DNA of 64,000 bases from Anas platyrhynchos (Eukaryota > Chordata > Aves > Anseriformes > Anatidae). The notes under the pieces were generated by a model. The model was not told the DNA's origin and ran no database searches. It saw only the letters and a list, made by a program, of their open reading frames with translations. Below, one piece after another: positions 19,131 through 33,330 of the stretch. The position numbers and the translations under genes were made by a program. Where the stretch lies: NCBI RefSeq assembly GCF_047663525.1, contig NC_092590.1:5600001-5664000 (forward strand), in the 5' to 3' direction. The stretch's first letter is position 1; each line of letters begins with the position of its first letter.

Positions 19131-22100
19131 TGGGGCATGGGGTGCTCCTTTCAGGGGTGCTGAGCTTGGCCACCTTACACATCAACTCCCAACTAGTCAT
19201 TTAGTTTCCATCAGTAGCAAATTATGTTTATAATGGGTTTAAAATTTATGTTCATAATAGGTGTGTAAGCATGTGACAGCCATGCAAAACAGGTACAACA
19301 TGGGTATATAAATCAGCAGAGATTAAGTGTCCAATTTTATTGTATTTAAGTAAGATTAAGTTCACCACTGTTGTCAGGAGAAGGTCTGTTTGCACATGCA
19401 ATTTAGAACTATAATCCAAGAGCTAAAATGATGAAGCTCTCTTTCTCACCACTATTTTCTTTCTGAAAGAGCTAAAATCTCATGCTATACTTGTAGCATC
19501 ACCTTGCTATACTTGTCCCCATCAGTATCAGATCAAGAAAATTAGTTTTAAAAGTTAGCCTGTCCACTATTATATTAGTACATCTCTCCATAACTATGCC
19601 AGGAACTGTTGCTTGAAGGGTTTTTGTTTGTTTGTTTTAAAGATAGGAATTTTCCTGCACAAAACCTTTTCTTATATTGCCCTTGTTTTCTCTTTTTTTT
19701 CTTCCAGTTCATCCTTTAGTGTGACTGCACAGGTGTGGACCTGTCTATGGATTTGACTCCTCCATCACTGTCCTATCTAGAAAAACTACCAAAAATAAAC
19801 AAGGATTTGCAAAAGACACAGATTCTGAAGTGTTCAGTGTTCCAATGACTGGATAACTTTTGTAAGATTTAGTATCACTTCTGTAGTATTTCAACACAAA
19901 AGACATCTTCTTGATAGAGCTGAGGAAAAACTTCACTGTCTTGCCCAAGCTGTTTATTTTTTTCCTTTTTTTTTTTTCCCTCTCTTATCTGACGACAGCA
20001 AATCCAGTTGAACAAATTCTTGGTGTTGAAGAAAAATCAAAATACATTTTGATTACTCAAAGTATTTTTAGTTGGGGGGTGGTGAGGGAGGTCAAAGTCT
20101 GTATTTGCTGGAATTGTTTTAAATAATTGATGTGCATACACCTTATTATTGGTTCTTCTCACCTCTGCAGAATAAACACTTCTGATGGTGTATTACAAAG
20201 AGAGCGTTTCTTTCCTTGCATCTCCCATTTTCTGCACCAAAATCTGCTCTTCGGTAACCTCTGCAGCATATTTCACATTGCACACTGACTCAGCATCCCC
20301 TGCCTCAGCAAGTCCTCTGCATGGCAGATCCTTTGGGACATACAGTGCCATCAGCCCCATCCTTTGCCTCCATCCCTGTCCCCCAGCTCCCAGGCAGGCA
20401 ACGTTAATCCAAGCAAGCCAGCTGCGCACACATTTGTTACACTGCAGAGCTCACATCTATGGGTCTGACCTTCGTGAGAGGTGTGGATATTCAGCTGTGT
20501 AGGTAAAACAACCCCATGGAAGCTCTTCTAATTATCACACCAAGCTTCTTTACTGCTCTGTTTGAGGAGTCTTAAAAGGGCCTGATTTCAGCTGATGCAA
20601 ATTGCCTCCAAGGTGTCTCCAACTGTGCACTCAGAATTACAAGATACTGAAGGTTTTTTTCCCCTAAAATATCATAATGCTTCTACTTTTTATTATAAAA
20701 TATTCATTTGTTTTACAGATCCATGTCAGAATGAGGTTAAATCATATCACAGGCAAGAATTCTTAGTGCAAACCTTACAGAATAGCAAATTACGCCTCGC
20801 TAGAGCTTTTACCGTTAAGCAAATTAGAAATGACATTACAGACATCTTAATACCAGTTTTGGCTTCTTTCCGGATCTGCTTGATGCTTTCAGACAAGGGA
20901 GACATGGTAGGCAAAATTTTCAAAATATTTTCAGGCTTCAAGTCTGCTTTTCAAAAATGACTTTTAGGCCCTCAGAAACCAAGAAGTGATTGGCTTTCTA
21001 TCATAATTATTTGTTATCAATTGAGTCAGACAGCTAGGCTCTTTTGAAAGCTCTCACAGACATTTTGCCTGTCTGCTTCTTTAGATTCCAAATGCCTTTA
21101 TACATCTAAATGAAGAGATTACTGAACAAATGTAGCCAGTTTTTCCTGTCACTCACAAATCCCTGTCCTTTCCTGACCATGTTTCAATTTTCCTCTGTAT
21201 TCCCACGTTGGAAAAGGAAGCCATCTGGAAATAACCAATGAAACCCACCAACAAACCTGAACAACACTTAAATTTTCACCTAAAAGAGAAACCTTATTTA
21301 GTAAAAGGATAGCAGAGTTCTCCCCATACCCAGCCTCCCCCCCAAAAACAACCAACCAACCAAAAAAAAAAAAAAACAAAAACAAAAAAAAACATTACTA
21401 TATAGAGGAGTTCTTCATAAGAATTTACCATTTCTATTACATTCATTATGCCTTGCATTTTTGCTTCTAGCTTGTGGAATCAGATTATTCCCTCCCATAC
21501 AAACAGAAGCCTGGAAGCACTAAATAAAGTTCTGATATCATCCATTTGTAGAAGAGACCCTTTCTGTATGCAGGTCGTGAGAAGAGAGGAAGACCACTTT
21601 TTCATGTATGTAAATATCCAAATTCCAGTTAGAAAATGATTTATAGAATTACAGAAATGAATACAGAAATGAATTATACATGCAATTTATACTCAAGTTC
21701 CCATTCATGAAGAATTAACTATTTCTAAGAGAAACCAGATTGATATTTGCATTTCAGTCAGCTGCAGCTGTTCAGTGGGGAGAAAAAAGAAACACATTTA
21801 AAATATCTAAATAAACCTGTAACTTCCACTTTTCGTTTACAAAACCATTTTTCCTGATACAGCTAAGTCTAATCAAACATGGGCTAGTTTTATAGTACTC
21901 CTATTTCTTCTGTTAAGAGGACTGTGACATGTTAATATACAAATCTGTTTTCACCACAGAAGGTCAACTAACTTTATGAGCTGGTAGTTAGAATTATCCT
22001 TGTGGGCTTATTCAGAGGTTATTTTCAGCCAGAGGAAGGTCAGCAGTGGGTGGAGTGGGATTCTTTAATCCATCTAACTTGCAATTCCATAAAAAAATCT

Positions 22101-25100
22101 ATGGGGGTTCAAAAACACACCCTATACTTTGGGAGATAATTGCACACCGTTCAATTGACTTTGTACTTACTACTTTTCTAACTCTGACATACGCTCTGCT
22201 GTCTTGCAGAACTTATCTGTAAGCCACATACCCTGTTGGGTAATTTAACTTCCCTTCATAGTATGATCTGAATTACAAGAGCTAGATATCTGAGAAAATG
22301 AGTTCTTACAGAACTTACTGTGAGACAGATATTTATTTATAGACATTTTCTTTAATATTTTTGTTTCACTGTGTTTGCCTAGGCCAGGGAATCATCTCAG
22401 TATTAATCTGCGTGTCATCCAAAGACGCACAGTTCCCAGTAACATCAATGACAACTTGATATTCTCACGAAGGAGAGAACAAACCCACCAACAGAAAATG
22501 TTGTTTAATGACACCGTAGCTATAGCACATCTTCCTGCAGAGCTTTGTGTAATCACACCAAGTAAGCAAAGAAAAATTGTTCTGCAACGTGAAGTGCTTA
22601 AAATTTCATAAGCAATCCTGTTTAAATAAAAAGCAAAAATCACCTTTCAGTTACCCTATCTTGACTAAGGGCTGGAGCAACCTCATGATTTTATTGATAT
22701 GAAATTCCCCCTGCAATACATAGCAGGAGAGAAGTTGAGTTCAAGATCCAGAGCCGAACTCACTACTGCTCATTGCTAGGTAGGGCACCCACGCCTTCCA
22801 GTTGCCCAAGGCATATCTCAAACCACACACCACAGACTCAGGGGTTAGAGGTCCTACAGTTACTGCTCTGGATATATTCAGCAGTCTATGTCTGTTATCC
22901 CCCTCACAGTACCCAGATGAAAAGTCATCAGAGCAGTTGCTTGCCACTCATCTAAATCCATGGACTGAACCTGGATTTCCTCCCAAGAGGCACTGGGACG
23001 TCTGATCTGCTCCACAGGACTAAGAAGGAGGTTGAAAGCCTCCGAAGTTACAATATCAACTGCTATGAGAGATTTCTATACTGCACCTGGCAGTAAAACT
23101 TGGCATGAACTGAAGCAAGGGCTTTTTACACGGAAAAATAAAAATTTGTGTTGAAAGAATCTGCTTATATTTGTTTACTGTGTGGATACACAGGCCTCAT
23201 GAATATCGTATTTCAGGATAAAGTTTTCTGTCATAGCTATTTGCTGTTCTCTCTCCTCCTAAAAGTACGCCTTCCCTGCTGTACTGCAGCCTGCTTCCAC
23301 TCCAGTTTTCTTCCCTACCCCCTCTCTGCAGGGCTGCCTCTCACCACCAGTATCTACTATTTGACCAGTAAATTCCAATAGCAACTGAGTGCCTTTCTGT
23401 GCCAATGTCTTATTAATGTCTTATTATTAATGCTCTTGGCCTTCATAGAGGAAAAAGATCACAAGTAGGCAACCTCTTGCATTTCATAAACTATATACAT
23501 ACACTTTAATTACTTTTAAATATCCTAGTTAACTAAAATACCACACATCAGGAGCATGCTCAGGCTTTCCACACTTTTGCTATTTCTCAGGTGCCCAGCC
23601 CTAATTCAGGGAAGCCACCTAGTTATAAAGCAAGACAGAGTTGGATGGCACCATGTGTAAATCTGCCCTCATTAAGTTGGGAGATGTAGTTAAATTTTAA
23701 ATTATCATCTTAAGCATGAAGAACGTTTTTATGTATCCTGGTTCATCCTCTGCAGACTTCAGTTATTTCCAGTAACTGCCACACTGAACACACTAAAACT
23801 CGTCAGCTGCTTGGAGGAAAGAGTTGAGCCTGGAGATTTAATTCCCTTCAATCTTAAAAGATGGGATCCAACACCTCAAGATAAAAACATTGACAGCTTA
23901 GGGAGGTACAGGGAGGCAATCCGAAGCAGCTGGGATGCTCAGAATGGACAACATCTTTGCATAACACTTAAACTTGTATTTCCAAAGGTTAGATGCATGG
24001 CAAAAGCCACCTCTTTTATTTCCCTTGGTGTTAGAAGATCTGGCTGAAGAAGAGGTATTTCAGGGCTTGCCTAGACTGCTGTCAGAAGCTATACTGAAAG
24101 TGCCATACCACAGACCATGTTGTAGTGGTCTTTCTAAAGCCCATTTTGCAGGGAGCATTTTTTCCCCATGCACACATGGGACAAGCTGAGATGGAAAATT
24201 CTGACAGACATGTTTTACTGTGGTGACATCTTGCATCAGCGCTTTTGCTTTGGCAAGGAGAACATCTGTATAACGGAGAATTTTTATGACCAGGGGAGCC
24301 TGCTAGGAGCTGTAGGTTTTAGCACAGATCCTAAATCACCATTTCTGTAGTGCTGCAGACTTTTTTATTATTTTTTTTTCCAGCATGTCTCTGTATTTTT
24401 CATAAACCCCAAGTACTGTTCTTAAGTCTCTGCACATCCACTTAATGGAGCCAACTACTAATCAGGCAACAAGGTGACTTGTCCAACGGGAGAAATCACC
24501 CAAAATGAACGAACCTCCCCAATAACAGATGCAAAATCCTACTTTTGTGAAGCATTCTACCCTTGGAGATTTCACCACAGGGCTGCCCTCGGCACAAGGA
24601 ACACAGCCACCACTGCCTCTGCCTGACCATGAAGGCAAGGCTGCAGCCTCAGTCACCGCATCCAGGCTGAGCCCATGGGAGAAGGGTAGGCAGCAGCCCA
24701 GCACCATCCCACAGCTGAGCTCACCCTCATGCTACACCCTGTGAACCCCAAAACGAACATCTTTACATCTCAGACTGGCTCAGATGGCAACAGGGATCCC
24801 CTGGGACCTCCCAACGCAGAGAGGTTGAAAAGTTATTTCAGCTGGTTTCCCACTACAATGTCACTGTTGAAACAATGTTGAGCCAAGAAGTGTGTCTAGA
24901 ACAGAAGTGTAAATCAGAAAAATCATCTGAAAAATATTTGGTTATTTGTGAAAAAGAAAAAAAGCATTTTCTAAGGGGAAATCCTCAAGGAAGAGAAATG
25001 TGCGTCCTCTCAGAACCTGTGGCTATGTTAATAAAACTTGTGCAAACATCTCACTGGCATTACACTTCTGACTTGTCTGAAAACTATAGCAATTAGAAAT

Positions 25101-28100
25101 TGTCAGAAAACTACATGCTGTGAAATTTCTCACCCTTCTCTCTGCAGTCACATTGCCAATATACCTAAAGGCACTCAGGATTTGCAATCCATTTAAGACG
25201 GACATCGGCACCAGTCATGGATGTGACCATCCATGGATGTGACTATCACAAGGGTCTTCATTTAGACACCACAAAGACCCCCTCGCATGTGGACCTGTGC
25301 ATGCCATTTCCATGCAGTCATTACTCTTCCTTTGTAGATGAAAAATGATTTTTGTCCCCTTCAGAAATACCACGCTTTGGAATAAAGCTCTAAGGAGAAT
25401 GAAGCATTTAGCCAAAGCCCACTCTTTACTCTGTATTTCCATGTCTTCCATAAGACATTGACCAAATAGTGAGTACTAAAGTAGAAATATCCTTTGCAGA
25501 CTTGTCTTTCCAATCGACCTATAACACTGGCACATTATGCACATTTTTATTTTACTCATTAAAGAAGAATAATTCTGGACACTTAACAGTGACACAATGA
25601 AGACATAAAATCCTGTAGTGTGCAATAAAACCACTTTCATAAATGCTCAACCCTGAGTACATCCATTTTCTGGTTTTCTCCCAGTGATGAGTTTTGCACT
25701 CTTGCACTTTTGATTACGAAACTTAGAGCCAAATTAAAATTATTCATTTGTCCCCGGATAATTCCATTTCATTTTGGCTGCCTCCTACATTTGCCACCTG
25801 TTGTTATCTTAATTATTCCTTTATAGCTTTCTTGTTTTACCAATAAAAGACAAGTCAAATTTGGGGGCAGACGCCAATCCTGTCTCCGTGTAATAAGCTG
25901 CACAAGGAAATGCTACTGTTTAGCATGTCTGGGTTACAGAAATCTCTCCCACAGCGGCCAAATTCCTACCAGACAGTCCTACCTGCAGAGGCCAAGCACT
26001 GCAGAACACCTTCTCACACCCGAGTAAGAAAGCTAGGAGATTCAGTCTGAACTACTCGCTTCCTCTGCCGCATTGCTAATGATAATCATCATAGTTTAAG
26101 GTATGTTAACAAAGAGACCGTAATGATAGTAAGAACTATTTGAAAAACATAATGAGAAGGAAATGACTAACATACCCTGGAACAGAAAGCCCTTACGTAG
26201 AGAACATTTAGTCTATGGTAAAGAAAAAAGTCTTGAGTCTCAGAAAAATCTCTCACTTAAGCGAACCCCCACAATTGCTATGTAAAAGCCCGCTTACAGA
26301 CCTGGTATATGTGGTGTTTCCCAAATTAATAAATAAAAAAAATCAAAATCATATTCAAGTCCACCCTCACAGCAAGTCTATCCTTTGTGAACTTCATTAG
26401 AGGGTTAAGAGTGTGTCTCATTCAACAAAAGCAGAGGCAAGATATTATTTCAGCAGGTGAGAGCAGGAGACAATTTGTGACAGTGGGAAGCACCAGCCTT
26501 TAAAGGGAATTTAGTGGCAGTCAAATTAGATGTCCTACCTTAAGAGGGACTCTTGCAGGGACTAGATCAGAGAAGCAATTGCCATTTTAAATACCCGCTA
26601 TTATTCAATAGCGGTTCTTAAAAGGGGAACTAATTTCAGACACAAGACAGCCTGCTAGAAGCAAAACCAGGTGTGCCCAATGTCACCCAGGATCTCCCTT
26701 GCTGCGGGAGCTGCTGGGGACCACCAGCATACAATGCCCCACAAGGAGGGAACAGCAGCCAGAACAGCCCTGGGGGTGTTGACCCAACTAACAGCTCACA
26801 GCAGTTGATTTTGGAGATTCACTGGGAAAGACAAAGCTTGTTTTCTCCAGCAAGCTTCATCCTTTCTAGCGTGAAACCTGCACTACGTTTGCCACTCTGC
26901 AATTAGCTCAATGAATCGCACCATCACTCACCAGCTTCCAAAAATAAGCAAAGCCTGTGGGAATCCAAACCTGATTTCAGAAATGTTTCTCTGAAGCCGG
27001 AATCATTCTGGGTATAAAAGCATAATCCTATTAGAGTGGCAGAGCTTAAACTCTCTCTTTAGCCGCCAGAACAAACATTATGGCTGGTGTAATGATCAGA
27101 CCCCTGTCATGCAGTGGTCAGACCTGGTTAGAAATGCCTTGGAGGAGCCTGCTGGATAGCTGGGGTGGAAGAGGACCATGGTCAGATCCGCATTTGCAGA
27201 ATGGAAGAAGAAAACAGGGATCAAAGGAAAAAGCTGTGGTAATCACAAAATACCAATTCACCACGTTCAGGAATAAGGAGTGTAATGCTCTAAAATCTGC
27301 TGGCTGATTCCAAGAAGCTGGAATGACTCACGGGTCTTGAGTCACAGGCCATGTAGAAAAATCCATTCAGCTGAATAGAGCTGAATAGAATAAAACTGAA
27401 AATAAGGTGATTAGAACTGAAAATAACTGCATGTACTTGGAAAACCAAGTTTCTCAACAGCATGAGCTCAAAATTATCAGATAGTAAGTTGAGTAACACA
27501 CATCTCAGAGAGCACTGTGTCCTAATGCAGCTGCAAACACAAAATGCAAAGATATATACAATGCCAAAAAGTACATTTCTTTGCTTTGTTTCCTTGCAAC
27601 ATTTCTCATTGGTGCACAATGCACAAACCACACTTTAATTGTGAAATTAGCATCCTAGAATGCTATAGCATACAGCTCTGACAACAGTTGCTTGAAAATA
27701 CTTGACCTGAACTACTTACTATGCTGTATTAGCTACCATTTTTCTCAAGATAGCATTCTAAACATTTTAGTATGGGTTTGTGATATAAATGCATACAACC
27801 TCTCTTAAATCTGCATGCTCTCTCTCATGCGTTCACACACATTGAATATCAGGTGGACAATACCACTGTGAACAGTGCATTTATGAGACATGCAAATGAG
27901 GTATCTTTACCAACCTCATCTTCATTTAACACCATGAATTTCAGAGCATTTCTGTGCAAAGTATTATTTTAAAAACAATAAGCAATATTGTCCATAAAGC
28001 ATTAAATCTATGTAGGCAGCAGGCAAGATTCTTCCCTGCTGTAACTTGACTGGACTGCAATGGAGTCACACAATACACAAATTTGGGCCAGTGTTTCTGA

Positions 28101-28992
28101 AAAGGTGATTTTATTGTCCACTGAGGCATTCTGCATTCATCAGAAATATAAAACACTGCATTTTTCCAACCCAAACAATTCTTTGATTTCCTCAGCCCCA
28201 GCATGGAGAGCTCTCTGTAACATAAGGCTGGTTTGGACACAGCATTTCTTCCACTTGTCCAAAGATTTTTCTTCTCCCCATTCCTGCAGCAGTCCTGCTT
28301 CACACAAAGCCCAGCAGCCAGCAGAGGGGCAGGGAGAGAGGATCCGCCCTCCTCTCCTGAGCACCCAGCTCTCAGAAAAGGGTCAAGTGCTGCTCCTTCT
28401 TCCATTTCTGCTAATGAAGCTACTCCCACAGCAAAAAGAGGGTCAAAAGCATAAACTCATCACTAATCATAAAATGCTACTATTAAAAGAAAAAGGAGAG
28501 TTGGGGGAAGCTTTGCCAAGACATTAGTTAGAATTTAGCCAGATTTAGTTAGAAATTAGCACAGTATTCAAGTTTCTCTTTCTTTTCACCTCTAAATAGC
28601 TCATAAATGTTTAACAGCAGATTTCCAGAATAACCTTTCACATTTTTAGACTTGTTATGATTATTTCTTTATGTAAAGGAAGAATGGAAACTAGCATATA
28701 TGCATGTGTTTTTGCTCTCTGAAAACAAAAACAGGCAGCCAAAAAAACAAGATGGTCCTTTTGCATGAGAGAGCAGTTTCAGGCTTCCTAAACTTTTGAA
28801 AAGCTTGTTACCCTTTAGGTACCTACAACACAACCATGCAAATTTGGGAATTTCAACCACTGGAATTTAAGAAAGACACTTCTGGAGCAGGTCATGGCCT
28901 ACTAAAAAGGAAAAATGAAAATCACCTGTGCCTCATGACATGGGCTCTGAGAAGACAGCTTCTGAGCAGTTTGATTGTGTCCAAATTATTGT
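19131..28992. other. Intergenic desert, no gene seen
   Basis: About 9.9 kb of AT-rich sequence with scattered short open frames, an A-rich stretch near 21,363-21,391 and a short direct repeat (catggatgtgac at 25,216 and 25,232). No coding similarity, RNA gene or intact mobile element was recognised. Confidence 0.6.
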
Positions 28993-29872
28993 ATCGTAGA
29001 ATAGTTTGGGTTGAAAGAGACCTCAAAGACCATCTAATTTCAACCCCTTCCACACCTCCTACTAGACCAGGTTGTTCAGAGCCCTGAACATGGCCTTGAA
29101 CACTTCCAGGGACAGGGCATCCACAGCTTCTCTGGGCAACCTGTTCCAGTGCCTCACCACCCTCTGTGTGAGGAATTTCTTCCTTATCTAACCTAGTCCC
29201 ACCCTCTTTTAGCTTAAAACCATTACTCCTTGTCCTATCCCTACACTTCCTGAAGGAGACCCTCTCCAGCTTTCCTGTAGGCCCCCTTTAGGTACTGGAG
29301 CACCTGAGGAGCACCACTCATTAGGGTTCTCCACTTGGACATTCAGCCTTTGACCACAACTGTCTGAGTGCAACCGTACGGCCAATTCCTCACCCACTGA
29401 GTGGTCCATCCATCAAATCCACGTGTCTCCCATTTAGAGACACAGATGTCATGCAGGGCAGTGCCAATTGCTTTGCACGAGTCCAGGTAGCTGATGTCAG
29501 TTGCTTTTTCCCTATTCACCAGTGCTATAACCCCACTGTAGAAGGCCACCACATTTTTCAGTCACAATCTGCCCTTAGTGAAGCCATGCTGGCTGCCATC
29601 AATTGCTTCCTTATTTTCCATGTGCCTTTGCATAGTTTCCAGGAGGATTTGCTCAGTGATCTTGCCAGGCACCGAGGTGAGACTAACTGGCCTGTAGTTC
29701 CCCAGATCTTCCTTTTTCCCTTTTTAAAAACTGAGGTTATGTTTCCTCTCTTCCAGTCAGTGGGAACTTCATTGGATTGTCACTTCACACATGATGTACA
29801 TTGGCTTAGCAACTACATCCACTAGTTTCCTCAGAACCTACAGATGTATCTCATCAGTCCCATAGACAATAT
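28993..29872 (-). mobile_element. CR1 LINE, 5'-truncated and internally deleted, antisense
   Basis: Chicken-repeat-1 is the dominant avian non-LTR retrotransposon. Here its 3' end lies on the left (atcgtagaatagtttgggttg, the reverse complement of the usual CR1 terminus), followed by the conserved 3' UTR block (gacagggcatccacagcttc). From about 29,300 it switches to the reverse-transcriptase part of ORF2, recognisable from phrases such as aagtccaggtag-like and gtgaagccatgctggctg-like sequence, up to catcagtcccatagac near 29,870. About 0.5-0.6 kb expected between these parts is missing. The reading frame is degraded, so the copy is inactive. CR1 identifies the host as a bird or, less likely, a non-avian sauropsid. 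Confidence 0.92.
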
Positions 29873-32670
29873 ACCATGGACAGTATACCATTGCTGGCTG
29901 TTACTTTCATACTGAGCAATATGAAATAGATGAGGTTTATGGGGAGAAAATGAAGAAACAAGACTGCCTTGATTGATATTAGTTCAATGACTGTGTTTTA
30001 TGTTAGGAGATCTGCCAGAGGAAACCCTGATTCCTTGGCCAACATGAGCCCATATGGAGATAGATATGGTCACATGGTTTGGAGAGCCATCAGTCATCCC
30101 TACAATGGGGACCATGACCAGCAAAGAACACCCTATCACCATCAGCTTCCCCAGAAAGGATAACCAGGAGGACCATGCTCTGCCATCCAAGCACCCTGCC
30201 TGTCTCTGGGTCTTGCTGGTTGGTGTCAACTCCCACATATTTTCTGAGCCTGCAGGTATGTTCTCCAACCACAAGTCAGAGTAAAAACAGGTCAAATGAT
30301 GTACAGCTCTGGATTTTAAACTACTTTGGAAGGTGGTGCCACCTGGCATAGGTCTCCAGGGAACCTTTTCCAACCTTCTGGTAATGCAGATGGGACCACT
30401 CTCTTGGCAGATATCACAATATTAGAATATAAATTCACCTGCCAGGAGCTCTGCAGGTGCTGAGTTTGAGAGGTTAAAAATAAGATTCCTCCAGATGCAA
30501 AGCTCCCTCGTGTGTCAGCCTTAATTTCCCTACCAGCCTAGTAGCAAAGGAGGCACCTTTAATTAAGTGCAAGACAAGTATGGAAGACTGAGTTCAAGAA
30601 ACAAGGAGGAATAGGATTATTATAATCCAATGAGACATAATTAAATGCAGAAATCAAAAGCTCTTAGTGGCAAAGAACGTGTTAGAGTCTTCAAGCGGAT
30701 ATTTGCACTTTAATCTGACATACTGCAGCTTCTTCAAAAAAAGAAAGCTTTTTCAAGAAGGAATGAAACAATTACAAATTCGTTTTTAAATCATTAAAAA
30801 AAAAAAAAAAAAAAAAAAAGCAAAGTGAGCAAAAATCCATAAATGAACATTACAGCAAAAGCCTGTTCCTCACTGAAACAAAACGAAACAAAAAAAAACA
30901 CACACAAAAGAAAAACACACAACTGACTGCTCTGATGAGATGATGATATTATTTCTAAATCTATATTGTTTAGTGGCTTAATACTAATCTCAATGTACCA
31001 GCATTAGAAAACAGAACACAACTTTGCCTAAATTCATTCATCTCTACTTACTAATCACCCTGATTGGCCTCCTGTACTCAGTGAAATGTAGGCTCCCAGA
31101 TCTCATTCAGATCTTTCTTTAAGTCGAGAGTATCTCACTGACTCTGCATCAGACCCTCTTCAGGCTAGCTCTACCTTCCTGCATCAGGAGTTGGACTTCT
31201 GTGTGCCAGTGCTAGATCCCCATCCCAAAGCCTCCCATCCCACCTTGCTTCCACAACCTACACATACTTACAGGATTTGCAGTCAGTCCTAAAACACATT
31301 TAAACAGTGGAAGAGACAGGTTCATGTAAGTGTTTCTGTACCACCATGTTGTGCAATACAAGCTAGAGCATAGCATAGTTTTGTAGGTTTACAATTGACT
31401 TCCCATCTTACTGACCACCCCTGCAACGGACTCCAAGTTTTGTCTCCTTTTCTGCTTCCCAAAGGCTGCTGTTACCATCACAGTGAAAGTCAGAACAGGT
31501 CAAACTTAGAGTAAGAATGTCTTCAATAAGACATGCATGAAGACATCTCACAGTCAGTCACAAAAATTCATCTCACGTACCTAAAGCTTTGTGATACAGT
31601 TATCAGCTAACAGAACCAGGTAGCCAAAATAAAAAAGGAATAGCTAATGCTGCATAGTACAGAGATAAGGTGAAGGTTATTGTACAGACTAGGGGGATTA
31701 AATTTAAATATTATTTCCTCACGTTCACGTTTTATTGTCTGCTATTACACTTTGAAGAAACATAGTCATGATCTTTTTCCTCAGACTACCCTGAATGTAA
31801 AGTTTAATTGTGGCTACTGCTAGAAAGAGATTAATGAATACATGGTCCAAAATGGATCATAACAAAAATATGATTGTCTTGAAAAAGGTAGTTTCTAACT
31901 TTATGCTTTTGCGGGCAGAAACAGCTCCCATGATACTTCAGCTGCTTTTATTCCCTGATAACACAGACAATTTATTTTTAGTAGCTGAAGTGGCTGGATT
32001 GGGGAATACAAAGATGTCATGAAAGAGCAACACTTTGCACTGGGAACAGTGATGATAAAGTTTCAGGGAGGCCTCTATGATGCAAGATAACGTTATTTCA
32101 AGTAGGCTGTGCTGCAGACACAAGTTCTGTTGGGATCTAACCATCTTGACAAAACAATACACATTTTTAAATCTTTTTTTGCAGGGGGTGAGGGAAGAGG
32201 TAAAGGTTGAAACCAGATTACTGTTCATTTATTGCCAAAAGCTGTATCTTGTACAGAGCACAAAGCAAATGAGAGCTTCTTCATTCAGATATGCAAGGAA
32301 AATTCTCCAGTGAAGGGGGAAAATGTTTGTCATTCCACAGAATTAAACAAAGCTTCAGTTTTACCCATACTGTCATTTAAAGTGCGATGGTTCAAATTCC
32401 CGCTGCTGTCATGGACATGATGTGGATGCCATTACCACACATACATGCATATATGTACTTTTTGATCATGCATCCAAAACTGCATGAAGCAGCCCGGTGT
32501 CCCCTGAGCCAGAAACCCCACCGCATTCATTCCACCAGCCTTGGATGAGGCCCTAGGCCCAGACAGTGCCACAAAGAGCTTTGCTTCTGCAAAGACAAAT
32601 TGAGGGACCACCTGCAAAGGTGAGAATTTGGGTCATAAAACAATAGGAAATTCTACATTCATGAACTTGC
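29873..32670. other. Intergenic, no gene seen
   Basis: This stretch contains a 24-A run at 30,796-30,819 followed by A/C-rich sequence (about 30,876-30,920). Otherwise I see no recognisable feature. Confidence 0.6.
30796..30819. repeat. Poly-A run (24)
   Basis: Uninterrupted A homopolymer in intergenic DNA. Confidence 0.95.
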
Positions 32671-32679
32671 TGATACATG

Positions 32680-32706
32680 TTTTTTTTGTTTGTTTGTTTG
32701 TTTTTG
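32680..32706. repeat. (GTTT)n/T-rich microsatellite
   Basis: A T run is followed by four to five TTTG units, directly left of a GC-rich block. Confidence 0.85.
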
Positions 32707-33330
32707 GCCTCTCCCCTGCTCAGGGTGGAGAGCAGAGGCGGCCATCTTAGGGCAGCAGTGGGGTGTCTCAGCAGTGTCCCTGTCAGGGCACCAGCCCTCC
32801 CACTTCCAGCCCAGGCCCCAAAGGGACCGTCACCTCCACACCCCTCGGGTGTCCCCAGCACACCTTGCTGCCCACAGGCCCCCCTGCCTCCTGCGGGAGG
32901 ATCAGGCCCCTCAATACACAGACTTTTTTGCTTCAGAGCCACACCTGACCATCCCCAGCTGGTGCTCGGAGCTGTTGCACACAGGGCTAGAGAGGGCGAT
33001 TTGACATGCGGTCGCTGTGTGCCCGTCTCCGTGTCCACAGGGAGAAGGGTTGAAATGAATATGAGCAGAGTAATCAACAGTAATTCTTCAGGAGCCCATC
33101 ATTAAATTCGTCGTTAAACAGAGTCCGCAGCTACCTGCCTGCCCAGACACCAGCGGCGAATTGTGCACGCCGCGTAATGGCATTTTGATAGACTGTCTTT
33201 CCCGCAGCTCTCCCAAGATTGGACTGCATAATTTACACCACCAGCACAGCATCGCCTCACTGTTATTTGAGCAGCGAGACCCTTGTCCCTCTGTGATTAG
33301 ACTGTGATTAATTGGATGCTTGCCCGCGGA
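32707..33330. promoter_or_regulatory. Candidate regulatory block with YY1 and homeodomain motifs
   Basis: A GC-rich segment (32,707-33,050) with a YY1-type site runs into a unique, non-repetitive segment. The second segment carries cattaaattc, gcgtaatgg and tgattaattgga (33,304-33,315), typical homeodomain-like targets. Long frames open on both strands (for example 32,553-33,077 minus and 32,677-33,105 plus) but show no protein similarity and reflect GC content. The enhancer reading is inference. Confidence 0.35.
32737..32748 (-). promoter_or_regulatory. YY1-type site AAGATGGCCGCC
   Basis: On the minus strand it reads AAGATGGCCGCC, fitting the extended YY1 consensus. It is the second strong YY1 core in the desert. 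Confidence 0.5.

Noticed and set aside
29451-29825. A 124-codon plus-strand frame
   Set aside because: It is the antisense of CR1 reverse-transcriptase sequence and therefore a repeat artefact.
32553-33105. Overlapping open frames on both strands (174 and 142 codons)
   Set aside because: Both lie in a GC- and proline-rich segment where stops are rare, and neither resembles a known protein.
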